A stretch of DNA of 11,409 nucleotides from CBCXVS01 sp965178525 (lineage in GTDB: Bacteria; Tectomicrobia; Entotheonellia; Entotheonellales; Entotheonellaceae): positions 1 to 11,409 of the forward strand of contig CBCXVS010000255.1 in assembly GCA_965178525.1 (NCBI GenBank). The letters are read 5' to 3'. Position numbers and translations under genes: made by a program. Of this stretch, positions 1 to 5,974 are shown piece by piece; the stretch's first letter is position 1, and every line of letters starts with the position of its first letter. The notes under the pieces are model-generated. The model did no database searches. It worked only from the letters and a program-made list of their open reading frames with translations, and was not told where the DNA came from.

Positions 1-1
1 C

Positions 2-729
2 TCACTTGGCTCGTTCATCCTTGAGAAATGGGGACTTCTGGGATCGGGAAAATGCACTTTCCTATACGATGAACATAAGGAAAAACTACGAGCATGGAAA
101 CAAAAGGAACCGCAACACCCTATCTTATTCCAGATACCCTCTGCGTCTCCCGAGCCTGTGCTGCAAGCCCTGCCAGATGCGTGCACGGATCACTTGCAAG
201 AGGCCAAGACAAAGTTCGAGCAACAGGATTATAGTAAGGAAGCATGGTTCCATCATATATTTGAGTGTGAAGAATGCTGCGCCCCTTTGCTCGATGATGT
301 CATGGATATTCATGTGAAGCACGTGCGAAATCAACCTCATACCGTTGTCCTATTTGATTTTGACACGTATACCATCAAAGATAAATACCATCAACGACTC
401 AATAAGCTTATGCAGAATTTTGATAACACACGTGATCAAATTTTACCATTGGACGAGCCAGTAAAATCGGCAACAGATCGTATAATATGGTATTGTCAGG
501 TCAGCGTTCAGGTGAGATCAAGGATTATTTCATGGACAAATTTAATGTGAAGGAAGAACAAATTCGCCATATCTATTTTGGCTATGATTCGCCGCAATTG
601 ACTCTGAGAAATGCTGAAAGTTATGGCATCACGGCTGACGATCTGGCGGCGATTGATGCCGATCGTATAAAAAAGGGAGAAAATACAATCAACCAGAGCG
701 TTGTCGTTGTGATTTATAAGGAGAGATGA
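2..729 (+). pseudogene. OmpA-C-like domain protein, 5'-partial, with internal frameshift
   Basis: The reading frame is open from base 2 through about 480 and then continues one frame over from about 481 to the TGA at 727-729. The first part reaches VVLFDFDTYTIKDKYHQRL, the usual first strand and helix of a peptidoglycan-binding OmpA C-terminal domain. The second part gives YNMVLSGQRSGEIKDYF, then a YFGYDSPQL segment and NQSVVVVIY. These match the YN..LS..R helix (with the Arg that binds diaminopimelate), the G.G...P loop and the NRRV-type last strand. The conserved GHTD..G loop between the halves is degraded: only ATDR remains in the first frame, so bases are missing around 460-487. Upstream, around 170-290, a C-x(n)-H-x3-C-x2-C pattern (HIFECEEC) resembles a zf-HC2 zinc finger. 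The N-terminus, and any signal peptide, lie outside the window. The gene is convergent with the next one, with 3 bp between the stops. A true pseudogene and a sequencing error are both possible. Confidence 0.72.
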
Positions 730-732
730 CCT

Positions 733-2220
733 TTAACCAAAATCGTACTGCAGCCGCAACATGAACTGGAAGATATCCTCTGCCAAGCCCTGACTTTGCA
801 GACCAATAGGGTCGGAAAAGCCCATCAAGGAGACATCCGGATTATGGTCCCACCACTTGCCGGCGAGCAGGTATGCGCCACCGGCGCGCAGCCACAGCTT
901 GGGCAGGATATCCCAGTGCAAATACGCCGAGAACTCGATGCCGCGAAAACGGTCGCCATTGGCATTGCGTTGTGCCGCCATGTCCACGCCGGCAGCGGTA
1001 TACACAAACAGGACCGGGGTCGCATAAAATTTGGCCCGCGCCACACTCAACAAGCGCCCGTTATACCCACCGCCGAAAAACGGCGAGATCGAAACGTTAT
1101 TGAGGCCAGCCGTCGAGTCGTTGAGCTGCCCGAGGGTGATCAACTCCAGACCGCCGCCGCCAGCAAAACGCGACCGGCCAAAGCCGCTATATTGCTGGTT
1201 GAACAGGCTCAGGAAGGCATCGACATTCTCGCCGCTGGCGTCCAGGCTGGCGCGGCTGCCGCTTTCGCCGGAGATATACTGCAGGGTCATGCCGACCCAA
1301 TGCTTGCCGATGGGATAATCCGCATGCACATGGGCCATGACCCCTCGATTGCGCACACCGGTCAATCCCCGGCGCGTAATCGCACCATCGGGGCTCGTAT
1401 TTTCAGCTTGGCCCAGATATTCTTGGCCGTAATTGTACACGCCGGAGATTTCCAGCAGGCCTTTGCCCAGAAAGACGGTTTGGAGTTTCAAGCCGGCATA
1501 GATCTGGTATGCATCATCCCCACTCTGCGGGTTGTCATTGGAATTGTCGTTCCAAAAGTAGACGCTAGCGGTGATCGACGTCTGCGGCGTCATCTCGTAA
1601 CGGGCGTCCAGAGCAAACCAGTCGGAGTCGTCATCGCTCGTCCGCAGGCTCCCTTCAGCGAATTTCAGAAAGGTGAACTGGGACCATAAGGCCGGACGTT
1701 GGTACGTCAACTGTAGACCGGTAAAATCCGTCGAGAGAATCGTCCAGTCAAACTGATCACCCCAGCCCAGAATGCCGCCGCGAAAGCTCAGACCGGGGAC
1801 CCAAGGGAGTTGCCAATCGATAAAGACATTCTTGGTTTCGAGGTTGACGCCATCAGAGCCGGGTCCGCCCCCGCTGCTGCCGGCAACATTCTCCAGGCGA
1901 CGCCCTTCGTCGTCGATAATCGGGGCATTCTTGGCGCCGAAGGTGATGTCGCCGATTTCCAGCTTGTAGTTGATACACACCCCCTTCGCGGGGAAGAGGT
2001 CGAAAAACAGGCGCAACCGCGTATCGAGAAACACCTGAGTGTTATCGGCGTCGCCAATCGACGGCGCACCGAAATAGCCATCCTGCATATTGTGCACAAT
2101 ACCCTGGATGCGGTAATTGCCGCCGATGAGCAGGATGCGGTCGGTCTGCGCCGCCGCCCATGACGCCAGGAGGACGAGGAGCAAAAGCGCACCGAGCAGG
2201 CTACACACAGGACGTTGCAT
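733..2220 (-). CDS. Porin-like outer-membrane beta-barrel protein (paralogue 2)
   Basis: This 495-residue protein starts at the ATG at 2220. The frame stays open upstream to 2409, but the 2220 start gives a textbook Sec signal peptide (MQRPVCSLLGALLLLVLLAS, then WAAA|Q, cleavage near residue 24), while the upstream extension is proline-rich and signal-less. The mature part is rich in alternating aromatic strands and Gly/Asp/Asn turns (RGGILGWGDQFDW, LQLTYQR, DDSDWFALDARYEM), as in alginate-export/porin-type barrels. It ends LRLQYDFG, an aromatic C-terminal beta-signal with one extra Gly. It is clearly paralogous to the barrel encoded at 2703-4145: shared motifs include FLDTRLRL, ETKN.FI, the PGL.FRGGI.G.GD.FD block, DDSDWF and the terminal LQYDFG. 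It is last in the three-gene operon, 52 bp after the Ig-like gene. No strong Shine-Dalgarno is seen. Outer-membrane channel is inferred from fold features; the substrate is unknown. Confidence 0.8.
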   Translation of the reverse strand: MQRPVCSLLGALLLLVLLASWAAAQTDRILLIGGNYRIQGIVHNMQDGYFGAPSIGDADNTQVFLDTRLRLFFDLFPAKGVCINYKLEIGDITFGAKNAPIIDDEGRRLENVAGSSGGGPGSDGVNLETKNVFIDWQLPWVPGLSFRGGILGWGDQFDWTILSTDFTGLQLTYQRPALWSQFTFLKFAEGSLRTSDDDSDWFALDARYEMTPQTSITASVYFWNDNSNDNPQSGDDAYQIYAGLKLQTVFLGKGLLEISGVYNYGQEYLGQAENTSPDGAITRRGLTGVRNRGVMAHVHADYPIGKHWVGMTLQYISGESGSRASLDASGENVDAFLSLFNQQYSGFGRSRFAGGGGLELITLGQLNDSTAGLNNVSISPFFGGGYNGRLLSVARAKFYATPVLFVYTAAGVDMAAQRNANGDRFRGIEFSAYLHWDILPKLWLRAGGAYLLAGKWWDHNPDVSLMGFSDPIGLQSQGLAEDIFQFMLRLQYDFG

Positions 2221-2272
2221 GAACCATGACTCACTGTTGGGTAAGTGTGCCGTCTGGCGAGGTAGGGCGCCG

Positions 2273-2716
2273 TTAGCGTCCGTACACAGCCGGCACAACA
2301 TCAATAAATACCGTAATCTCAACGTCCTCGACGGAAACGGCGATGACGGCGGTACGGGGCTGGTCGCTGCCGGTGGCAACGGCAAACGTCCCGATGACGC
2401 TGCCGTCACGCGTCTCGCTGGCGTCTGTGGTCACGGTACCTTCCGAGGCCTGGAACCGCACGGCCACGCCATTGGCCGGCTTCCCGGCGCCGTCCTCGAT
2501 CGTCACCTGTATCGCTTGACGCTGCGAATGCGCCATGACGGCGGCCTGCGGCGCGACGCGCACGGTATAGCCTCCGGGTGTGGTGGGCCCATAGCGGCGG
2601 GCTTGGAGCGACAACAGGCCGCCATCGCTCAGGTTGGGTAGGAGCCAGGAGACGCTCCACCCCACACCGACCAGGAGCGCCAAGATGCGGAATCGTGGGT
2701 TGTTAACCAAAGTCAT
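2273..2716 (-). CDS. Small membrane-anchored protein with Big_1/invasin-type Ig-like domain
   Basis: The chosen start (ATG at 2716) gives 147 residues. A hydrophobic stretch at about residues 10-27 (ILALLVGVGWSVSWLLP) is a signal peptide or membrane anchor. Residues ~65-140 read as one bacterial Ig-like domain: QVTIEDGAGKPANGVAVRF, then EGTVTTDASETRDGSVIGTF, then AVIAVSVEDVEITVFIDV. This follows the invasin pattern of V.D..G.P..G..V.F, then G.....T...G, then a final strand. The frame is open further upstream to 2920, but that would run through the neighbouring barrel gene. The 2716 start overlaps the barrel stop by 14 bp, which fits translational coupling, and no independent ribosome site is seen. 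Lying between two paralogous barrels, it could be an accessory or periplasmic partner of them; that role is inference. The family assignment comes from the strand pattern only. Confidence 0.68.
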   Translation of the reverse strand: MTLVNNPRFRILALLVGVGWSVSWLLPNLSDGGLLSLQARRYGPTTPGGYTVRVAPQAAVMAHSQRQAIQVTIEDGAGKPANGVAVRFQASEGTVTTDASETRDGSVIGTFAVATGSDQPRTAVIAVSVEDVEITVFIDVVPAVYGR

Positions 2717-4145
2717 ATTGCAACCGCGCACTGAATTGCCAGATATCGTCCGGGTTGGAGACACCTGGGCCGCGTCCGTCGAATGACGCGTCGGTATTGT
2801 TTTGCCACCAATCGCCAATGAGATAGTAGGCGAAGCCGAAACGCAGCCAGAGCTTCGGCTGAATGTTCCATTGCGCCCAGACATCGAACTCAAACCCGCG
2901 GTCGCGGTCCCCATTGGCATTGTCCTGGGCCGCTTGATCGTAGGCGCCGACGAGGTGGACGGTCAGCGTTGGGAGCACGGGAAAAGCACTGCGGCCAATG
3001 ATGAGGAGCCGGCCGTTGTAATCGCCATTGAAAAACCCGTTCCCCGTTCCCCACTTGCTGTTGAAGCCATCGCTCACGTCGATAATCGGACCGCGGGAAA
3101 TGATCTCGGGACCCTGATACATATTATTGAAATAGCTGAGCCATGCCGAAATCGTCTCGTCCGCCTTGGCCCCATCCCGCTCCAGTTGGTTTTTACTGCC
3201 CGCTTCGCCACTGATGTACTGCACTTGCAGCCCCAGCGTGCCGAAGCTCAATCGCATATCCCCGGCCAGGCTGATGTTAAAGCCGCGATTCTTGCCGCTG
3301 CGCCGGCCGAAAAAGCCTTCGCCCTCGTTGTAAATGGCATAGCCATTGACCTGGACCTGGCCCATGCGTGACGTCAGCTCGAGTCCGAGCCACCACTGAA
3401 AAGGATCGCGGCTCAGGTCGCCACGATTGCCCTGATCGATCCAGTAGTGGAAGGAGGCTCCCACCAGGGTCGACGCATTGAGGCGCAGTTGGCCGTCGAG
3501 GCCGAACCAGTCACTGTCGTCGGCATTGCTTCGGGTATCCCCCTCGGTAAATTTGAAATAGGCAAAATTCGCGGCGATATCCCCGCGCTCATAGAGCACC
3601 TGCAGGCCCGCAAAGTCATCGGCGAGAATGTTAAAATCGAAGCGGTCGCCATAGCCAAAAATGCCACCGCGAAAGCGCAAACCCGGCACCGGAGGAATAT
3701 GGAATTCTATGAAGAGATTCTTGGTTTCCACATTGATACCATCCGCCCCAACGCCACCACCGGAGCCCGGACCGATGGCGGGCAGGATGTTGCCCGAAAC
3801 GTCAGAGCCTCTTTCCGTGTCGCCGCCAAAGACGACATCGCCGATTTCCATACGGTAGTGCACGCGCAACAGGTCGGTGGGACGAAAATCCCAGTAGAGG
3901 CGGAGCCGGGTATCCAGGAAGGACTTCGTATCATTGCGATCGTCGGGAAATCCCCCGCTTTGTCCTCCGCCTTCTTCGTTGGCGGGCGCGGTCGTGCTGT
4001 TGACACTGCGGAGACGAAAATCTCCTCCGACCAGGAGAATATCTTCTTTGGGAAAGACACGTAACGATTGGCCCCACGCTGGCGCCGTCAAGCTCCAAAG
4101 CGCCAGGCAGAGTAACACAATAAGCGATGTCCGGAGCACAGGCAT
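2703..4145 (-). CDS. Porin-like outer-membrane beta-barrel protein (paralogue 1)
   Basis: This 480-residue protein begins with a clear Sec signal peptide (MPVLRTSLIVLLCLALWSLT, then APAWG|Q, cleavage near residue 25). The mature chain starts with a GGDFRLRSV strand, contains a flexible Gly/Asn/Asp-rich segment around residues 35-55, and continues with alternating amphipathic strands: FLDTRLRLYWDF, RVHYRMEIGDVVFGG, ETKNLFIEFHI, FRGGIFGYGDRFDF. It ends WQFSARLQYDFG, the beta-signal also seen in its paralogue. Length and strand pattern fit alginate-export/OprB-like barrels, though no specific substrate motif was recognised. It is the first gene of a leftward operon. The Ig-like gene starts inside its last codons. 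Its promoter should lie in 4146-4320, divergent from the RND operon. The upstream ribosome site is weak (AGAG about 9 bases before the ATG). Confidence 0.8.
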   Translation of the reverse strand: MPVLRTSLIVLLCLALWSLTAPAWGQSLRVFPKEDILLVGGDFRLRSVNSTTAPANEEGGGQSGGFPDDRNDTKSFLDTRLRLYWDFRPTDLLRVHYRMEIGDVVFGGDTERGSDVSGNILPAIGPGSGGGVGADGINVETKNLFIEFHIPPVPGLRFRGGIFGYGDRFDFNILADDFAGLQVLYERGDIAANFAYFKFTEGDTRSNADDSDWFGLDGQLRLNASTLVGASFHYWIDQGNRGDLSRDPFQWWLGLELTSRMGQVQVNGYAIYNEGEGFFGRRSGKNRGFNISLAGDMRLSFGTLGLQVQYISGEAGSKNQLERDGAKADETISAWLSYFNNMYQGPEIISRGPIIDVSDGFNSKWGTGNGFFNGDYNGRLLIIGRSAFPVLPTLTVHLVGAYDQAAQDNANGDRDRGFEFDVWAQWNIQPKLWLRFGFAYYLIGDWWQNNTDASFDGRGPGVSNPDDIWQFSARLQYDFG

Positions 4146-4182
4146 ACGGGAACTCTAGCTTTCAACAGCAAGAGGGAAAATC

Positions 4183-4198
4183 CCGCGCCACGGCGCGG
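4183..4198. repeat. GC-rich 7-bp inverted repeat in the porin leader/promoter region
   Basis: CCGCGCC at 4183-4189 and GGCGCGG at 4192-4198 are perfect inverted complements, 2 bp apart, about 40 bp upstream of the first barrel gene. With a realistic four-base loop it makes a six-pair hairpin. No T-tract follows on either strand, so it is not an intrinsic terminator. It may be a regulator site or a 5' leader hairpin; neither can be decided here. Confidence 0.4.
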
Positions 4199-4200
4199 TC

Positions 4201-4250
4201 CTCTGCAGGCGTGCCTTGCCGAGGAGGGACATCGTCGACAGACTGCAGAG
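4201..4250. repeat. 8-bp inverted repeat (CTCTGCAG ... CTGCAGAG)
   Basis: CTCTGCAG at 4201-4208 and its exact reverse complement CTGCAGAG at 4243-4250 are separated by 34 bp. They lie in the divergent intergenic region just upstream of the porin operon. A further palindrome, GTCGAC (4234-4239), sits inside the spacer. The geometry would suit a dimeric or looping regulator, but an 8-bp pair can occur by chance in 415 bp, so this is only a candidate operator. Confidence 0.35.
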
Positions 4251-4321
4251 TGCACAGCAAGCGAAGTCGGCGCATGGTACTCTGGCAGATAGAACCTGTC
4301 AAGACAAATTCTTGGGATAAA

Positions 4322-4353
4322 AGCTCTCAGCTCTCAGCTCTCAGCTCTCAGCT
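4322..4353. repeat. Tandem heptamer repeat, four copies of AGCTCTC plus AGCT
   Basis: Four perfect head-to-tail copies of AGCTCTC (starting 4322, 4329, 4336, 4343) are followed by a partial AGCT. The array is non-coding and lies between two divergent operons. It resembles the short 7-bp tandem repeats known from intergenic regions of some bacteria such as filamentous cyanobacteria. An inverted counterpart lies at 4485-4501, and looser variants (CTTTCAGCCCTCAG near 4441) lie between them. Confidence 0.85.
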
Positions 4354-4484
4354 ATAAAAAAACGGCCATGATTGTTCCAAGACGATCTGTGCGATCATGA
4401 CCAAATTCGCTATCCTTACAAAAGATTCTATGACGGTAGGCTTTCAGCCCTCAGTAGGCCATTTTCGTCTGTGTCTCTTTCCTA

Positions 4485-4501
4485 AGCTGAGAGCTGAGAG
4501 C
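4485..4501. repeat. Inverted copy of the heptamer repeat (17 bp)
   Basis: AGCTGAGAGCTGAGAGC is the exact reverse complement of GCTCTCAGCTCTCAGCT, which occurs in three registers inside the tandem array (4323-4339, 4330-4346, 4337-4353). A transcript or single strand covering both could form a 17-pair stem with a 131-145 nt loop in any of the three registers. It ends about 60 bp before the RND adaptor start, so it could lie in that gene's leader. Confidence 0.8.
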
Positions 4502-4545
4502 GCCCTTGCTTCCCTGCAAGGACGCTTGACAGCTAATAGCTTCTT

Positions 4546-4551
4546 AGGGAG
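4546..4551 (+). promoter_or_regulatory. Shine-Dalgarno site of the RND adaptor gene
   Basis: AGGGAG ends 9 bases before the ATG at 4561, a good purine-rich ribosome site at normal spacing. It supports that start. Confidence 0.6.
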
Positions 4552-4560
4552 TTTCCGCCT

Positions 4561-5973
4561 ATGCTCCGCAAGGTGCTCATGATCGCCATCAGCACGTTGG
4601 TGGTGCTCGGTATGGGTGTGGGGGGGATGCGTGTGTTGATGAGCTTGCGCAAACCGCCGCTGCGTCAGGCCTTGGAAGAGGCTGGCAAATTGGTGCGCGT
4701 CCTCACCGTTCAGACGCAGGAGGCGCCCGTGACGATTGAAGGATTCGGAACGGTGCGCGCCAAAACCGAATGGCGTGTGGTCCCGGAAGTGTCCGGTCCT
4801 CTCGTACAGGTGTCGCCGTACATGCGGGCCGGGCTCCATGTCAAAACCGGGGAGCTCTTGTTCGAGATCGATCCCCGGCCCTATCAGCTCGCGGTGCAGC
4901 GCATCCGGGCGCAGATTGAGCGGGATCGCAAAGAAATCGCCTTACTCCAGCAGCAGCAGCGCAACCACACCGCGATGCTGCGTATTGCCCAGCGGAACCT
5001 GACCATTTCCGAAGCGGAATTGCGGCGGGATGACGCCTTGGTACGGAAGGGGACCATTTCCGCGCGTGAGCGGGACCGCCAGCGCCAATCCCGTAATGCT
5101 GCCGAACAGGCGGTGCAAACGGTACAGAATAACTTACATCTGATCGAGCCCCAAATCGCCAAGATGGAAGCGACGATCGCCGTGTCGAAGGTGCAATTGG
5201 CCGATGCCGAGTTGCACCTCGAGAAAACCCGCTTGTCTGCCCCCGTAGATGCGCAGGTGGTCAGCAGCAGCCTCGATCGGGGCGAGTATGTGCAAGCCGG
5301 ACAAGAGGTGGCAAAGCTGTACGATACGGCTGCGGTGGAGATCCCCATAGCCATTCCTTTGGACGAACTGCGTTGGTTTCCGGCCTTGTCTCCGGCCGCT
5401 CTGCGCAACGGCGTACGCCCGACCGGCGAGGCGCCGCTGCTGCCGACGGCGATAGTCCATTGGCAGAGCGGCGAGCAGGCGTATACGTGGCAAGGACATG
5501 TCGGGCGCTGGGAGGCGGGACTCGATGCGCGTACACGGACGGTGACATTGGTCATTGAGGTGCAAGAGCCCTGGAAGAGCTTCCGCCCCGGACAGCAACC
5601 GCCCCTGCAACCGGGCATGTTTTGCCGCATTGCGATCGTGGCCAAACGCGTGCCGGAAAGCGTGGTCATTCCACGTACTGCCTTGCGGCGCGATAACACG
5701 GTGTTTCTCGTGCAGGACGGTACCTTGGCGGTGCGTTTGGTCGACGTCCTGCATGTGCAAAAAGACCACGTGATCATCGCGGCTGGCCTGCGTCAGGGCG
5801 ACCGGCTCATCGTGTCGCCGCTGACGACGCCGGTGCTGGGGATGAAGTTGCGGCCGCGCCAAGTCGATCCCGACACGCTGTTTTCAGGCCCGGCGGCCGG
5901 CCGCCAACCGCGTTCCCGGCCGCCAGCCGCGTTGCTGCGTGACGATGTCCGCCATGGACAAGAGGAGCGCTGA
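4561..5973 (+). CDS. RND efflux periplasmic adaptor (HlyD/MexA-like membrane fusion protein)
   Basis: This 470-residue protein follows the order of a membrane fusion protein. An N-terminal membrane anchor spans about residues 5-27 (VLMIAISTLVVLGMGVGG). The first half of the lipoyl-like domain is at ~73-105 (PEVSGPLVQVSPYMRAGLHV, then GELLFEIDPRPY). A long charged coiled-coil hairpin covers ~108-222, and the second lipoyl half is at ~223-253 (TRLSAPVDAQVVSSSLDRGE). A beta-barrel region and a membrane-proximal domain follow, with PGMFCRIAIVAKR and VVIPRTALRR motifs. No lipobox cysteine is seen, so anchoring is by the N-terminal helix. It would link the inner-membrane RND permease to an outer-membrane channel in the periplasm. 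The permease starts one base after its stop, so the two form an operon. The last ~30 residues are an Arg/Pro-rich tail with no recognised role. The substrate is not predictable. Confidence 0.9.
   Translation: MLRKVLMIAISTLVVLGMGVGGMRVLMSLRKPPLRQALEEAGKLVRVLTVQTQEAPVTIEGFGTVRAKTEWRVVPEVSGPLVQVSPYMRAGLHVKTGELLFEIDPRPYQLAVQRIRAQIERDRKEIALLQQQQRNHTAMLRIAQRNLTISEAELRRDDALVRKGTISARERDRQRQSRNAAEQAVQTVQNNLHLIEPQIAKMEATIAVSKVQLADAELHLEKTRLSAPVDAQVVSSSLDRGEYVQAGQEVAKLYDTAAVEIPIAIPLDELRWFPALSPAALRNGVRPTGEAPLLPTAIVHWQSGEQAYTWQGHVGRWEAGLDARTRTVTLVIEVQEPWKSFRPGQQPPLQPGMFCRIAIVAKRVPESVVIPRTALRRDNTVFLVQDGTLAVRLVDVLHVQKDHVIIAAGLRQGDRLIVSPLTTPVLGMKLRPRQVDPDTLFSGPAAGRQPRSRPPAALLRDDVRHGQEER
5961..5967 (+). promoter_or_regulatory. 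Shine-Dalgarno site deciding the RND permease start
   Basis: AGAGGAG lies 7 bases before the ATG at 5975, inside the end of the adaptor gene. It favours 5975 over the in-frame upstream candidates at 5939, 5945 and 5954, which have no comparable site. Confidence 0.7.
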
Positions 5974-5974
5974 C

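Larger units (their letters stand above)
4146..4560. other. Divergent intergenic region between porin and RND operons
   Basis: These 415 bp separate a leftward operon from a rightward one, so both promoters are expected here. I see the GC-rich hairpin, the 8-bp inverted repeat, the heptamer array and its inverted copy, and a TTGACA at 4526-4531 with no good -10 partner. No coding frame with plausible codon use or a ribosome site was found. Confidence 0.6.

Noticed and set aside
796..1689. Long open frame (297 codons) on the + strand opposite the second barrel gene
   Set aside because: It is antisense to a well-supported barrel gene, has no signal, motif or ribosome site, and its composition mirrors the GC-rich codons of the real gene.
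2221..2409. N-terminal extension of the second barrel gene
   Set aside because: It would bury the signal peptide 63 residues inside and overlap the Ig-like gene; the ATG at 2220 is far better.
4183..4198. Rho-independent terminator
   Set aside because: A GC hairpin exists but no T-tract follows on either strand, and it sits upstream of a gene start, not downstream of a gene end.
4322..4353. CRISPR-like array
   Set aside because: The unit is only 7 bp, directly tandem, with no spacers and no cas genes nearby.
4526..4531. TTGACA as a -35 box for the RND operon
   Set aside because: No acceptable -10 element is found at 16-18 bp downstream, and that position would fall on the ribosome site.
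4884..5777. Long open frame (297 codons) on the - strand opposite the RND adaptor
   Set aside because: Shadow of the adaptor; its Ser/Arg/Cys-rich low-complexity product has no domain.
5939..5974. Upstream GTG/ATG starts for the RND permease
   Set aside because: They lie inside the adaptor gene without a ribosome site, while ATG 5975 has AGAGGAG at 7 bp and gives the normal family N-terminus.
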